DNA from: Sipunculus nudus
Taxonomy: Eukaryota > Annelida > Sipuncula > Golfingiida > Sipunculidae
NCBI GenBank assembly: GCA_026874595.1
Contig: CM049309.1
Span: 38,765,079-38,829,078, forward strand
Length of the DNA: 64,000 nucleotides
Reading direction: 5' to 3'
A program made the translations under genes and the position numbers. The first letter of the stretch is position 1. Every line of letters starts with the position of its first letter. This document shows, piece after piece, positions 1 through 13,910 of the stretch. The notes under the pieces are model-generated. The model was not told the origin of the DNA. It did not search any database and saw only the letters and a list, made by a program, of their open reading frames with translations.

Positions 1-2458
1 TTCACAGCACCACCTGCAGTGCTTACAAAAAACTAATTCTTAGTGCCATTTGGGTCTGAAAAGCCCGATGAACTTTTTGTTATTTGACCTCAGACTTACG
101 AATGCTTGCTACCTCTTGTTTCCGATTGTTTCTGTTGTTGTTTTATATATCTGCACAGCTGCATGTGTGCAGAAAAGAATTTTGTTGATATCAGGTTTAC
201 TTGCGGGTATTTTTCAGCAGGAATATTTTACAGAATGGTTCATGGGTCTCACTAAGGAGCAAGTGAGGCATGATGGGTATTTCATGGCTACATTTTCACC
301 AAATCACGTTGAAACGAGAAAAGATTCTCTATTTACTGTAATCTCTTTTGCACATCTCAGTATTTACTATATGAATTAAGCCTAAAAGGATTCACGCCAC
401 AAATACCTCGGGCCTCGCCCTGCAGCTCAGTGATGAATATATTAACGGGTAAAACGTATATTACATGTCATGTTATGACGTAAATCCTCCATTGTGCACA
501 TGACTGCTCACAATGTGTCAAAGTCTCGGCACGTGACTATTGGTAAGGTTGGGTTTTGAGGAATGCTGCATCAAAACAAATAAAAGCCCATAATTTGGAT
601 TCCGTAAACCACTAAGAACGTCAGAATGAGTGATTCTGTTGTTGTTTAAATATGGTCATAGCCCATATATATACTTCGTTCCACTGCCCTGTCTACCTAT
701 GTCTTGTATATATATATATATATATAATATTCATTTCTGTTTACTTTTGTGTCCCGTCGGCGAACTGGAATTCATTCAGCTTGATACCTATAAAATTATT
801 ATCTCCCTAATGTGTTAACTGTTTACCCTTTACCGTTCGGAGTAACCGTTGATTTCGGACAAATTCAGACACACTTAATATTTGTTTTACTGGTACTTGG
901 CTAAGTTATTCATTTCGCTTTAAAAAAAATCCAATAGTTAAAAAAAAAGTAATTTGAAGGTTACCATTTGAACTGAATATAAATTAGTTAAAGTTTTTGA
1001 CTACAGGATATCGAGCAAAATGTTTCCGGTGTCAGTCTCAAATGATTAAGAAGTCAAGGGTAAACATTAATAGTTTTACGGCTGCTTTAAATTGATATTT
1101 TGAAACAAAGACCTATTTAGACGTAGGCAGACATTACGTCACGATGGTATTCATGTGACCTCTGTATCTAATATCATATTCGCGTGTACTGTATCACTGG
1201 GATGATCCAGAATGCCCACTTCAAGGGGACGCCAGTGTATTTTGCGGCTTATCTGCCCGGAAGACAGAAGTGCATATCTTATATGGAATGTAGACAAAAA
1301 AAATATTTATATATGAATTTCATATTCACTTGAACTTTCATAGATAACCATTTGTATTGGAGTTAATTGTCAATGAAATCTATAAATAAAGATGTATCCC
1401 TAAAAAAAAGTGGGTTAACAGTGGTCTTGGGACGGAGTATAGAATTTAAAACTTGTGGATTTGTTTAGTTTCGAAATAACCTTTGGTAGATTGTGTGACC
1501 GACCCGAGGCTTATTTCCGAACAAATACCCATACAACTGCTCATTGCAATGCGCATAGGACAGTATTACCCACCTAGGACTATGTTTGATTTTAATTCAT
1601 TTTTAATGAAACCATTGTGCCACAACAATCATGATAGAAACATGTTGAATGGGTTGCCTATTACTTCTGGTATGTTTAATGATAAGATTAAGAAGTTGCT
1701 CGTTAAATAACCCTCGATGATTATATCCTATTATGAATAATTTATTTTATTACTTTTTATGAAGCAATTTCATATTGAATAGCAATGATAATTTTGAATA
1801 AATTGATAATGACCTATAGTTAAGGAATTTTTCTTTTTAATATACGCAAAATATGATACACATAAACACCTTTGACATTTGGTGGAAGTGTGACTGGAAC
1901 AGTTTTCATTATGTTGATTTATGTTATATCAGTTTTCAGTAGGGTTGTTCAGTTACCATTATTAGTAACGCTCAGGTAAAACGAAACTTTCACACTCTCT
2001 CAGGGTCATTGCCACGTGACTGTGTCTACTGCATGGCATCCACCGGTTTGTTGCCAGACGGCTGGTATAACATAGCTTTTCATAGCCAGGTATCCACAAG
2101 CTTATAATGCTATAATACCAATGTCAACGTTTTATATAAGTTTGCAGTGCTGTGTCATGATCTTTCGTGTAAGATCGCTTACACTCGTCTCAGGTATGCA
2201 GCTTATGCTGGTTCATGTTCGGTAGCCAGTGAAGCTTTATTAGTGTAGGGAATATATGAGCTCATATAGCTTATATTCAAAGGTTGTTTATAATATATTT
2301 TGAATCTTGGCAAAATAGTGTTTAATTGACAAGAGTAGTGTAAGCTTTGTAGTGATGCCCTAATTGCTTGTTTGTCATAAATATACGTGCTTGATGTGTA
2401 ACCATGCACAAGCGCTTGAAATGCTATCAGTGTAGATATCGGTTAAATTTGTTACTTT

Positions 2459-2699
2459 TCTGGGTCATTTCCTTAAAGCTATTACTTGTCTGTCATTTTT
2501 TCTAGCTTTTTTCACACTATATAGTCCATCTTTTTATTATTTACTTAATATTTGGGATAGGTAGGCAAGAAGCCCCCGTCGCTGGGTTCCACATCCATGT
2601 CACATTAGTTTCGGGCTAAAGCTGAAGCACGTGCGTGATTGGCTGAACCGTTGTTACGTCAGCGTTGATTTGAAGATAAGTATTAGGAAATGACCCAGA
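2459..2699. mobile_element. MITE-like element with perfect 15-bp terminal inverted repeats, 241 bp
   Basis: TCTGGGTCATTTCCT at 2459-2473 is exactly the reverse complement of 2685-2699. Similarity continues weakly inward (AAGCTATTACTTGT against TGAAGATAAGTATT reversed). No ORF and no convincing target duplication; class unknown. Confidence 0.55.
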
Positions 2700-4337
2700 T
2701 AGTTTAAAATATAAATAGCCGAAATCTACACTAAAAGGAATTAAGCGCCTGTGAACCACGTGAACAATATATTCATGTGTATGCATGCTCAGTAGATATG
2801 TATTTCTACAGGACCACCCTATATGTATTTATATATACATATGTACACATGGTTATACATTCACATACACACTATATATCGGTATCAGACACGCACATGT
2901 TGAATGATGCCTCGGGAATTAAGGCAGCTAAAACATTGGCAGGAATCCAGTGCGAATGCGTGACTTTGTGTGTACACTGTACATGTACCCAGCAATAAAT
3001 ATAGACAAGTGTAATTTGCACTGCAGTGCTTTGTCTTCGTAGGCTAGTGTATTTATATGTATATATGCTGTTTATATATATTTTATATCTATATATTCTT
3101 ACATCTTTATGTCGGGCATATTTTTCTGTTATATGTCTATTGAACGCATGTACCATTATTCATGTACCGGTCAGTCTGGATTGTGTATATATTTTTATTG
3201 GCCCGCTCGTTTCATAATATATTTATGAAATTGAATATATATTCGCCAATCATGAAATTGTAAAATGCTGCTGCCTATGATATACTATATAAATTCCACT
3301 TTCTAAGTTTTTGTATAATTTGACCATTCACTTTTTAAATTTATCCGTCGGTTGTCAGGTTGTTCAGACATGAGTTCGTTTTGTTTGAATGATTGCTGCG
3401 ATACTCCCCCTGGTGTTTGACTTGAATATTACTTCAGGTAACATGAAAGGTTTCTGAAAAGTATGTTTGTCTTGGAAGGGGGGGGGAGGGGTTATATTGG
3501 TGGCAAGTTTGATGTGTCATCTATCCCCCTTTTTCCCTTTAAATTACAATTTTAATTCCTTTGTTATCTGTTTCGTAACATGCAGCAGTTCAATCAAATA
3601 TTTATTTACAAACAGGTTTGTTAACATCCCTAACATTTCAAACGTTCATTTCGGGTATTCTATTGTAATTCATGTGTGTATTTGATACACTTCGAGTTCA
3701 ACATACTGGTAAATCAGCATTAAAACCTTAACAACTATTTTATACCTCAGATGTCAGATTTTTAAAAATGTTCTCGTTCATATGTGTAACCAAAATCAGT
3801 GCTAAACTGCATTTTTGAAGTGTTGTAGAATAGATATAGTATTTAGCTGTGGTTGTATGGTTGCTCGGTACCTTATTATGTTTCGGCACACGGTGAGATA
3901 CAACCGGGTGTTCTGTTACTGAAGTTTGTAAAAACCTCGTCAGGGAGTGAATCAGGAACACTGTAACACGCCATCTGGTGTGTACATAAAACACTAGATA
4001 TAAGGTCTCATGTTTCTAAATGTGCCTCTCGGGCGCACACGTACATGGATATTGAAACGACCAGTCACGGGGCCGTGTATTAATATAAATTTCTGAATGT
4101 ATTTGAAGTCCTCCTTGTTATGCTTCTGTTTTTGTTATCGATGGTATTTTTTATGTTTTGTTCGCCAATCACTGCACACTTCCTTGCATATGTTTATAAC
4201 TATGTTATAAAATGATTTTCACGTGGGAAATGTAGGTTCTTTTATCCTCCACCAGATGTCTCTGCACCCGTTTTAACTATTATTTTATTCTATTATTTCT
4301 CAATGGAGTGATCAAGAATAGGGTCTCAGACCATGAC

Positions 4338-4346
<9 letters not shown>

Positions 4347-4395
<49 letters not shown>
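4347..4395 (+). repeat. (TA)n microsatellite
   Basis: Pure TA dinucleotide repeat after a short (TG)n. Similar pure tracts not listed separately: 8428-8478, 29422-29460, 29549-29573, 31079-31129, 57453-57498 (with (GT)n to 57510). Confidence 0.97.
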
Positions 4396-4397
<2 letters not shown>

Positions 4398-4660
4398 ACT
4401 GTTATTCTGCAATAAAACAACTGCTAGAGTGCTCTGTAAAAATGTCTGACAAAATTTGATTCCTCTATATTTTGTAGTAAAAATGTCTGACTGAGTGTGT
4501 CCCCTATATCTTTATTATATATAAAGAATCATAAGATTTGATCATACTTATTTGTCGATTCTTCTAGATCTGTTTTCCTGTGAAGCTCTGGTGCCATACT
4601 ATAGAGCACTCTTGCAGCTGTTCTATACGGTACTAATAATAGATGTTTTACATATATATA

Positions 4661-4846
4661 CAGTAAAACCTCGTTGTGTCGAACTCGCTTAAGTCGAATA
4701 CTTCGCTTATAACAGACTTACAGACTCGATATTCCGGGCAACTTTAGTTGTATTATAACCGAATAAAACCCGCTTGTTTCGATCTCCACGGATGTGTCGA
4801 AGTTTTCTGAGGGTCTCTTAGACTTCGACATAAAGTGGTTTTACTG
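4661..4846. mobile_element. Tc1/mariner-pogo type MITE, 186 bp, TA target duplication
   Basis: Imperfect terminal inverted repeats of about 23 bp (left begins CAGTAAAACCTCGTTGTGTC; right, reversed, begins CAGTAAAACCACTTTATGTC), flanked by TA on both sides (4659-4660 and 4847-4848). No coding capacity. The CAGT-start plus TA duplication is the signature of pogo/Tigger-like elements. Confidence 0.8.
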
Positions 4847-5340
4847 TATATATAAATATATCTGAGCCTGTTTGTGTATACTAAGGTGATTATGTTCCTT
4901 TATAATCTGCCTTTGATTGCTGTTACATGTACGTTAATCCTTGGGTCCGTGCTGGTGATAGACCAGTAAGTTGTGTATCACCGTGTACCCGGTGAATGTG
5001 CTTTAATAAACTCTGTGCCATATTTTGTCACTACGATTCTTTTGTAATGTAATAATTAGCGTATCTTTCATGGACCCCCCCCCCCCCCAAAAAAAAAAAT
5101 AAAAAAACACACGACATTTACGGCTTTCATCAAAACTCCATGCCTTGCCAAACTTCGTGGTGAAAAATAACACACGGCAAAAACGATACTGTCTACCAAC
5201 AAGCCCAGATCGGCTTCAGAGACACTGTATAATCAGACGCATATCTGTCAAATACTTTTTATCGAATGCTTGACATTATGAAAAACATCAAAATCATTCT
5301 TGACACCTGTCTGAAATTTGTAAGTCAAGAAAAAGGAGGG

Positions 5341-5450
5341 TCCCCAGATCCAGGAAAGGGGGATCTAGGCAGCAAAAATTGGTCTGAACCCCTTAAAAAA
5401 ATGGTGCGGCGGCTTCTAAAGGGGGTTCCGGAACCCCCCTCCTTTCTTGG
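5341..5450. mobile_element. Partial second copy of the 62195 element
   Basis: CCAGATCCAGG at the left, then TTGGTCTGAACCCCTTAAAA and GGGGGTTCCGGAAC, aligning with the reverse complement of the 62195 element. It lies directly before a SINE (5451) and has no clear right inverted repeat, so it looks truncated or interrupted. Confidence 0.55.
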
Positions 5451-5670
5451 ACAATCGAGGGTTAAAACGCTCGGCTTTCTCCTCTGGCGACCCGGGTTCG
5501 ATCCGCGGTGTGGCTATGAGAGTGGGTTGTAGTAGCCTATCCAAGGCCGGTGGTTTTCTCCGGTTTCCTCCACCCATACAGATCACCGAACGCCATCACC
5601 GGAGCCATGGAGAGTGCCTTGATTAGTTATAATTGCTATTTGTATAATCCCTGTAAAATAAATAAGTTTA
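5451..5670 (+). mobile_element. tRNA-derived SINE with GGTTTTCTCCGGTTTCC central domain
   Basis: A perfect pol III B box GGTTCGATCC (5495-5504) sits about 35 bp after an A-box-like GGGTTAAAACGCTCGG. The tRNA head is followed by a central block GTGGTTTTCTCCGGTTTCCT (5550-5569), a motif seen in SINEs of several marine invertebrates, and an AT-rich tail ending in AATAAATAAG. Confidence 0.7.
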
Positions 5671-6045
5671 TATTTTTTTTCTGAAAAGAGATGTTGTAGT
5701 TTTAAAAAATTGCCTACGCATGCGGCAACCTAAATAGAAGTTTCCCTTCTTTTAAACATTGGCGTTATTTCTTTCTCCATGAGGCAGCTATCAGAATAAA
5801 CATATTTCATATCTGTATCAACCTTGACTAAAGATGGATGTTGCCTAGCAACAGTTTTATTAATCGTTATGACTTAAATGTAATTAAATACCATTAATAT
5901 AACCAAACAATGGACAATAATTTTCACATGTTAAAGTCAACGAACGAATATATTTTTACAACCAAAAAGCTTAACATATAACAATGAACGCATTAGCCTT
6001 TATAAAAAGATTCTATTCTCTGTTCTGTCAAGGGGGGCCCATTCT

Positions 6046-6148
<103 letters not shown>

Positions 6149-8420
6149 AGGTCTAAAATAAACAGTATCAACATCTGCCTTGAATGTAACTATTATAAAA
6201 CCAGTAATGTATGTATGGAAAAGCGAAATAAGTAAAACCAGCGATAGGTGGCGCCACTTAGAGAGGCGCAGTTGGCAGCGGTGACCTCCATTCATGTGTT
6301 TTCATTCGAGCCTTCTCTCTTAAAAATGTGATTGATGAAATACAAAATAACTTTTTATTATATGGGGCTAGACTTCCTCTCAGACAAAAAATCCATATTT
6401 GCCTTTTTTAATTGATTTATAGGTTATACAGGGGCGTCAGTACAAGGGGGTATATCCCTCTCCCCCACATTTTGGCAAGTGTGGATGCTATTCAGAGAGT
6501 AAGATTTATATACAGGAAGTAATAACTTTTCAAAAATTAGAATTAGAGAATTTTGTTACACATCTGCCTATCTGCTAGACCATATTTTACTTGGGTGTGA
6601 TATCTCATATACATATATAGGGTTCACATGCATTATATATATGAAACAATGACATTCGAATAAATTTACAATAAGTTGCTCCAACCTACCCCTATGAGTC
6701 ACCCCCATTCCCCATCCATGAAGATAAATTGACGCAACAGGTAGGTCTAATATGCCCCTGATATTTCATAGAGACAAGACTCGGTCTTCCAACATACACT
6801 TACAAATCACCTTTTTAATGGAATAGGAAGAAAGCAGAGAATTAAAAGGATATATTCAGGAGCAATATTATTCCTATACATTTGTACTTTAACACTATCA
6901 GTTGAGTTTTGTTTTATACAAAAGCTTGCCAGCAAAACCAATCCAGCACACAGTCTCATTTCCTCGCATACGACTGTTTAACACCTTGTTATAGCCCTGC
7001 GTGTTGGTAAACACAGTCTGTTTATGATAACAAGGCCGCGTGACCGGAGTCCGATTTAGAGGGGCAACACGCGGTGTTTCAACCAGGGGGAACATGTATT
7101 GCATTTTTTTCAGCAAAGTCAGTCACAGCATCTCCTGCTGTGGCTCCGCGCAGCACACGGCCCGATGCACAGCGTTTATGTTTACACCTGCGATCGCGCC
7201 CGGTTCATTGTTTTTAACACTCGTTTACAGGAGTAAGCAAACGGATTCAGGACAATATTTTGGCAGGTACAGATTAATTTTAGAGGGAAGAAACTATTTT
7301 TCGTGGTAACTCAACATGCTTTATAGGTGATTGGGCCCCTTTAATGCCAATTCGTTAAGCCAGTCACCAGTAGGGGACGCCAGTGGCGAAGTAGGCGCAC
7401 TACCTCTGCACAGGGGCGCTATCTCGCGGTTGGGATTTTGGTTAGATGGCTCCCCATTAGGATACAGTGGCCAATGCTGATAACATCCAACATGGTGATC
7501 TTTAAGAAAGAAACGAATTTTAAAAGCTTATATGAAACAAAGACATCACAGGGGACGACGGCTTCAGAATAATAAAGTTTAATGTAATAATATAAGGTTT
7601 GTGTTTTGTGTGTCGTTGAAAGCGTAAACTTGAAAAGCAGCGACGATGTGCACACCGCAGGATAAAAGCTTTGTGTAGCTTTGTTGTTGACTAGATTTGT
7701 GCAACATTATAAAGTAAACTAAGGTTTACATTTTCTTCAACTCTGTTTTCGTCAGTAATTGACACGCCAGGCCAAAACCACATGGTGGTCCCTTTCCACT
7801 GATTGTGAAAGAGGGCCGCCATCGCTGCCATTCCCCCTGGTGAGCATAACATGTGTGTTCTGGTTTACAAACTCTCTTCTAATTAACACCCTGCCGCCAG
7901 TTGTTTCTATTCAAAACGAACCTCTTCTGTTTCGGCAATGTGGATTACTTACCGGGACTTCTTGTCTCAACTTTCAAAATTAAATTTGTTACATTTCAAG
8001 GAGACATCTGTTTACATTTCACATGTAAATGAATACAAAATTTGACTTATTCCGTAAAGTCCTTACCATAAAAACACCCATATTTTTGTAATTTACCTTG
8101 AAACAAACCTTATCCATAAAACTGAGTAAAGAAGGAGGGTCTCTGTGGAGCGCCATCTGTATAGTTACAAAGAAAAGATTCCTATCAATTTGTCAGGATT
8201 CTGATTAATTTTGTGTGAGGAGCGCGTCGCTCAACTCAGGTATAAACGTTATCATGGTATAATAAGGAGTCGCAGGAGTGTGACATTAACAATATCCAGA
8301 GTCTAAAAGCCGGAAAAGCCATGCATGGAGGATAGTAATACAAACGCAAACCCCCAAGAGGCAAACCTATGGCAAGCAAGACCAAGACACTCAACAGAGT
8401 AAAAATATGCCAGAGATATA

Positions 8421-8481
<61 letters not shown>

Positions 8482-8830
8482 GAAAGACAGGTTTATTCTG
8501 ATAACGATAGGGCCACCAGCCCTTATAGAATCATATATACATATACATGTAAATAATACACAAATGTACAATATTACTTCCCATATATAATAGGGATATG
8601 TTCACCAATAAAACAATTTACACAAACATAAACTCTGGATAACCGTCTCCGAGTATTTGTTATTTGCAACATATCTCAAAATTAATGCTAAATCTCGCAT
8701 TTAGGAAGGATTAGTACTTGTTAGCAAGTTTATCAAATTATATTCTCGGTTAGTTTTTCTGAATTTTTCCTGAATGAATTTTATTCGTTTAAACTCATAA
8801 GCTGGAAACTCCTTTTAGTCCGACAATATA

Positions 8831-8954
<124 letters not shown>

Positions 8955-9696
8955 CACAGCCAGATCAGTCAAAGATACCAGTAAAACAGTAACAAATCTT
9001 AGTTCCGGGTCATGAATGTATTATAAATATTCAAGCTCCCTTTACTAATAACTCATTATTTATGGCCACACAAAACACACAACCAAAAATCATTTCAGTG
9101 CCTCCACAACTGTTAAACGACTTTCTAAAGATATTTGACATGCCTCTGAAAATCAAAATTGGAAATTGCTGTTTAAAGTGTCTAAAATAACCGTAGATTC
9201 TCTGTCATTAATAATAAATATATTAAATGTGAATATAACATATTTTAAAACCAATGCATATGATCTATAAACATGTTTTCTTTTTTCTCCAAGTTATTTC
9301 CGATAACGTCAGTGTTTACTGTAATACACTGTTGGGCAATGGTTATTTTAAGAAATGACTTTATTTCAACGTATAAACATTATATGAATTATTTTTTTTC
9401 AATATTTGAATTTCTGTTTACTTTATCAGTTTTTATTTCCATTTTTTTCAATATTCGGCCGATTATGTTGCATACCCGTATATATTTGATATACATTGCT
9501 TCTCATTTTGTGGTCGGATAAAACCTAATCTATAATTTAAAGATATAATAAAGTTAAAATCTAAAACACCCACAACATTTGAATCTAAATTGTACCAAAT
9601 TATGCGCATATATCTGAAAAGAATCTCACACCGAATTAAAATTCAGATAGTTGTTAATCAGTGATCTTTAGAATACGTTAACTGCCGCACGTGAGT

Positions 9697-9762
9697 CATT
9701 GAAAACTCTATAAAGCTGGGTATATTTCACATTGAAAACTCTATAAAGCTGGGTATATTTCA
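9697..9762 (+). repeat. Perfect 33-bp tandem duplication
   Basis: CATTGAAAACTCTATAAAGC plus TGGGTATATTTCA is present twice, exactly adjacent. No other function visible. Confidence 0.95.
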
Positions 9763-10834
9763 AATATGCAAGGGAGTGTTAGGTCTTTAAAAAATGTTCT
9801 GACCGGTTTAACGTTTCCGTGTGCTCCCTGTTGATTTATTGAGCAGCACGCACAACCCGTCGGCAGGGAGTCCAACTCGAGGGTGAAGAAATTTTATTTA
9901 TGTGTTCCTGAGCCACAAGTCGAGTAGGGGCGGTGTAAAATGCTTCCATAAAACCCAGCGCCTCCCTGTACTGGCGAAATAGGAGCCCCAAAAGTAATGG
10001 GCTTCACATACGGCCAAATTAGATCATTGGGGGCAAAAGCGAGAACAGACAACTTCATGCTACGCAACAATGAGTTTACTCGCAACTTGTAGTTCTAAGT
10101 TACTGATTAATTGTGACCTCTTGACCTTTTGTGAACCTTGACACCAGATCAACATTCCTTTCCAGTTTCAAGTTTATACTGTGCGCTTGGATCATAAATG
10201 ATTTGTTTACACTTTTAAACTACTCTTAATACCGTGTTATAAAAAATATATCGTATAAATTGTTTTATTATCAAGCTCATAAACTTCATGCTTAAACACA
10301 GTTGACCTATTTAAAAATGGAATAATGCAACAAATATTATTTCACGCAATTTTTATTATTATAATTTTGACATAAATTCAGTGCAGTAGATAAATTCATG
10401 TCTTTTATACAATTCAATTAATTATTTTTACCCATTTAAATAATTTAATAGATTTTACTATATATACACTCTTGATAAATTAAGCAACTTTATATGAGAT
10501 ATCTTGTGGATAAAAATATATAATTCTCGCAACTGAATGTTCTTTTTAATTGTTTTATTTTAGTGGATATATATATATATATATATATAAGTCTCAGAAT
10601 AGGCGGATTCGCACATTTGCAAAAAAAAATTTAAATGAAACTTTATATTATCAAGAACTTTTTACTTATATCTTGTGTAAAATTAATCGACAATATTCCG
10701 GGATACCACAATTTATTTTCCTATCTTTTAGATTTTTGTTTAACTGATTTCCCTTGTATCTATCAATTTACAAAAATATCCGTTTAAACAATACGGAAAT
10801 ACCTTCATATATATAAATATACATATATATATAA

Positions 10835-10870
<36 letters not shown>

Positions 10871-11094
10871 AATTTAATAATGATAAAACAAAATAAGTCA
10901 TAACAATATATCTTTGCAATAAATTGTTGAGTTAAATTGTATTATAGTAACCTCTAAAACAAGCTTTTTAATGAAAATAACAATTATCCATTCCCGTATT
11001 CAGAAACCTATACTACCAAATGTTAAAATAAATTCATAATTTGAAGTACATTTCTAGGTTTATGTTAAAAATATTTTAATATACGGGTCATGTT

Positions 11095-11097
<3 letters not shown>

Positions 11098-11135
<38 letters not shown>

Positions 11136-11254
11136 AAACGTTAATATGTCTTTGTAATAAATTTAGTTAAATTTAAAAATAGCTGAATAATCAACACAAA
11201 CTGCAGCATGTGCGTTGTGTATATTCCATTTATTTCATTTAATACAACTTTCAT

Positions 11255-11336
<82 letters not shown>

Positions 11337-11453
11337 GTAATATGTCTTTGTAATAAATTTAGTTAAATTTAAAAATAGCTGAATAATCAACACAAACTGC
11401 AGCATGTGCGTTGTGTATATTCCATTTATTTCATTTAATACAACTTTCATCTT
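11098..11453 (+). repeat. Tandem duplication of a (TA)n plus 120-bp unit
   Basis: Unit A: (TA)17 at 11098-11131 then unique sequence to 11256. Unit B: (TA)38 at 11257-11332 then the same sequence to 11453. The roughly 110-bp unique part (ATGTCTTTGTAATAAATTTA ... CAACTTTCATCTT) is identical by eye. A diverged older unit may lie at 10900-10945 (ATATCTTTGCAATAAATTGT). Confidence 0.9.
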
Positions 11454-12297
11454 TACTGCATGATATAATAAATTGTTTTACATATATATAGTTTAACTTA
11501 ACATATCGACGTAGTATAAGAAGTATATTATGTAAAAAGAGATCTGACAGTACTTTACTTGTAAGGACACGTTAAAAAATACATATATCTCTTAATCATA
11601 ATTTAATCTTAATTTATGACCTCATTATTCTGTTATACAATGTTTAAATATAACTATATTTGTTAAATATACATCACCATTCACAAAGTATGGACATTGT
11701 CATATTATTTTAATAAATTCATAAATTTGGCTAGGCTTGGTCTTTGAGATATATTATAATATATGCATGAAATACATCACTTATACTACACTGAAAATGT
11801 AGTTTTTAAGTTTTGTTTAGAAAAAAAATAATTTTAAAATGTGTGCACCAATATATACTGGCTTTCTTTTGTAAGTTTCAGAAAATGAACCGTCTGTGTA
11901 CCGACTTATTACATAAAACATGCCCCAAGTCGATGCAATTCAATCCAAAGAGAAACAGTCCGACCTCTCACCAACAGAACCGGGGTCTGTCAAAACGGCC
12001 TCTGAGACCAAGTATAGTTCCGACTTGTTTGTTTTTTCAATTTCTCCCCTGTTGTTTTATGCGTAGAGCCAGGGTTATAGCGACCGCACGGCGGCGTATT
12101 CGTACAAGTGATGGTTTTTTGTTGTCCCTTCTGCGCTTACATCAAGTGTCCAGCATATCAGAAGCAGACATATCGTTTACTTTTGGACATAGAGCCAGCG
12201 AATTTCTGACTGGGTGGTACCGAAAACAGAGCCGGCGGAGTTGTGGCGAGCTGCTGGGAAATCAACAAGCCGTCGGTATGCCGTCCCACGCCGCCAA

Positions 12298-12308
12298 CCA
12301 ATCACGTG
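12298..12308 (+). promoter_or_regulatory. CCAAT box plus E-box upstream of dmrt
   Basis: CCAAT (12298-12302) directly abuts the palindromic E-box CACGTG (12303-12308), about 410 bp before the start codon, in a GC-richer stretch (about 12190-12360) that contrasts with the AT-rich flanks. A TATATA lies at 12454-12459 (GATTTATATACTG). The layout is promoter-like; the true transcription start is not visible. Confidence 0.35.
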
Positions 12309-12713
12309 CCACGTAACAAATGAGGTCGTAAATGTCAAGTCGTGCAGTGCGCCACCCTGAATTTTGCTAGATACAAATGTTATGGTTCGTTCCTAGCAAA
12401 GGTACTTTGAGAACGCAGGAGTGCTGATGTATAGCATCTTGTAGTTCATGGATTTATATACTGACAGGAGATTTCTTGTCAAAAAGTCCTCCACTGCTAT
12501 ACCGTGAACTTTTGAGTGCAAGTGTGTCACAACAGTGTCAAAGTCACAAACCTTAGGCAGACTTCTTTATCACATTTGCGCTCTTTTACATTTTTTTTTA
12601 CTTAAAAGACATTGTCATTTTGGACGGCAAAATTTTATTCACGACTTTTGACAATCTAATTTCCTTCGCAACGAATATCAGATTAAGTAAAACAAAAATT
12701 AATAAGAAGAAAT

Positions 12714-13129
12714 ATGTCTGGCCGGGATAGTTCTTACGGATCGGCAGGCACGTCCAGCGACGAAGATGAATATATTGACGTGGATATCGCCGACTCGGAT
12801 GAGGATATTGAAATCGACATCCTGCAGGAATCTGATGAAATTGACTACTGTCGGAATGTTGAAAATGGAAATCAACAAGACGGAAATCTACCTCGTGAAC
12901 CAGGTTCGAACAGAACGAATTCAATGGTCCTCGGCAACAAAAGTGGGTCTAACAAAAGTAACAAACGGTTATTAAGGACACCAAAATGTGCACGTTGTAG
13001 GAATCATGGTGTGGTGTCTTGTCTGAAGGGACATAAACGTTACTGCCGGTGGAGGGACTGTCAGTGTGCAAACTGTCTCTTGGTAGTTGAACGACAAAGA
13101 GTTATGGCCGCGCAAGTGGCGCTCAGACG
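12714..13129 (+). CDS. dmrt2: dmrt exon 1: acidic N-terminus and DM domain
   Basis: Codes for residues 1-138 plus two bases of codon 139. It opens with a Ser/Gly stretch, then an Asp/Glu run with alternating Ile/Val (residues 16-44), a polar linker, and the basic lead-in KRLLRTPK to the DM domain. The exon stops in the DM domain's C-terminal recognition helix, just after ALR. The donor is CG|GTAAGA at 13130. If the intron is not removed, reading runs straight into TAA at 13131. Confidence 0.95.
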
Positions 13130-13862
13130 GTAAGATTATTTATGATATATATAAAGCAATATTATATTTAGGAACTACAAATTTATAACACAGTTTATAT
13201 ATTCATTGTAGCAATAATTATATGAAGGGATATGAAATACTTAACACAATTTATATATTCATTGATGCAATAATGATGTTTATGATAAAAGATTAACATT
13301 ATATTCGGTACGGTTGAAATGAACATATATTTTTGAGACATTATAATTTTCATGAAATGCCTTGTACTCTTGAAAGATTTCTTGTCATTCATAATTCTCA
13401 TAAATATTTTTTTAAAAAATAATTGTGGAGCTTCTCATTTTTTTATACAGTAATTTTATATCCCTCTTATTGCACAAAGATGTGTTATAGTATACCTTTA
13501 TTTTAATCACAAACAAGGTTTTAATGAATTACAATTTTATCCATACCAGATTTTATTCATCAACCAGTTTTAACTCATACAAAGTGTCAAATAAATTAAT
13601 ATATTTAAATACATTTGTAGAATTATGTTGAAAACGTTGATATGCACTAAATGTTGCAATTAATATATATACGTATCACACACATACACACACACACATA
13701 TATATATATAAATATATATATGTGCGAAAGTTTTTACTTGTGCAGCTTATTAATTCCATATACCAAAATCAAATTAACAGAGATAATGAATATATTTTAT
13801 GTTTATTTACTATTTTTATTCCTGTGAAAAAGAAAGAAAAAAATATGTCTTTTCACGTATGC

Positions 13863-13910
<48 letters not shown>

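Noticed and set aside
1483-1710. 75-codon ORF with a plausible composition
   Set aside because: It has no ATG start, weak splice signals and no recognisable motif. A last exon is possible but not supported.
5440-5520. Possible tRNA gene (good B box)
   Set aside because: The A box and stems are degenerate and a SINE body and tail follow, so it is a tRNA-derived SINE.
9273-9521. 82-codon hydrophobic ATG ORF
   Set aside because: Phe/Ile-rich as expected from T-rich DNA; no conserved feature or gene signal around it.
11813-12316. 167-codon plus-strand ORF just upstream of dmrt
   Set aside because: No ATG at the reported start (TTG-like), no domain, and it ends in the CCAAT/E-box area; better read as promoter and 5' UTR DNA.
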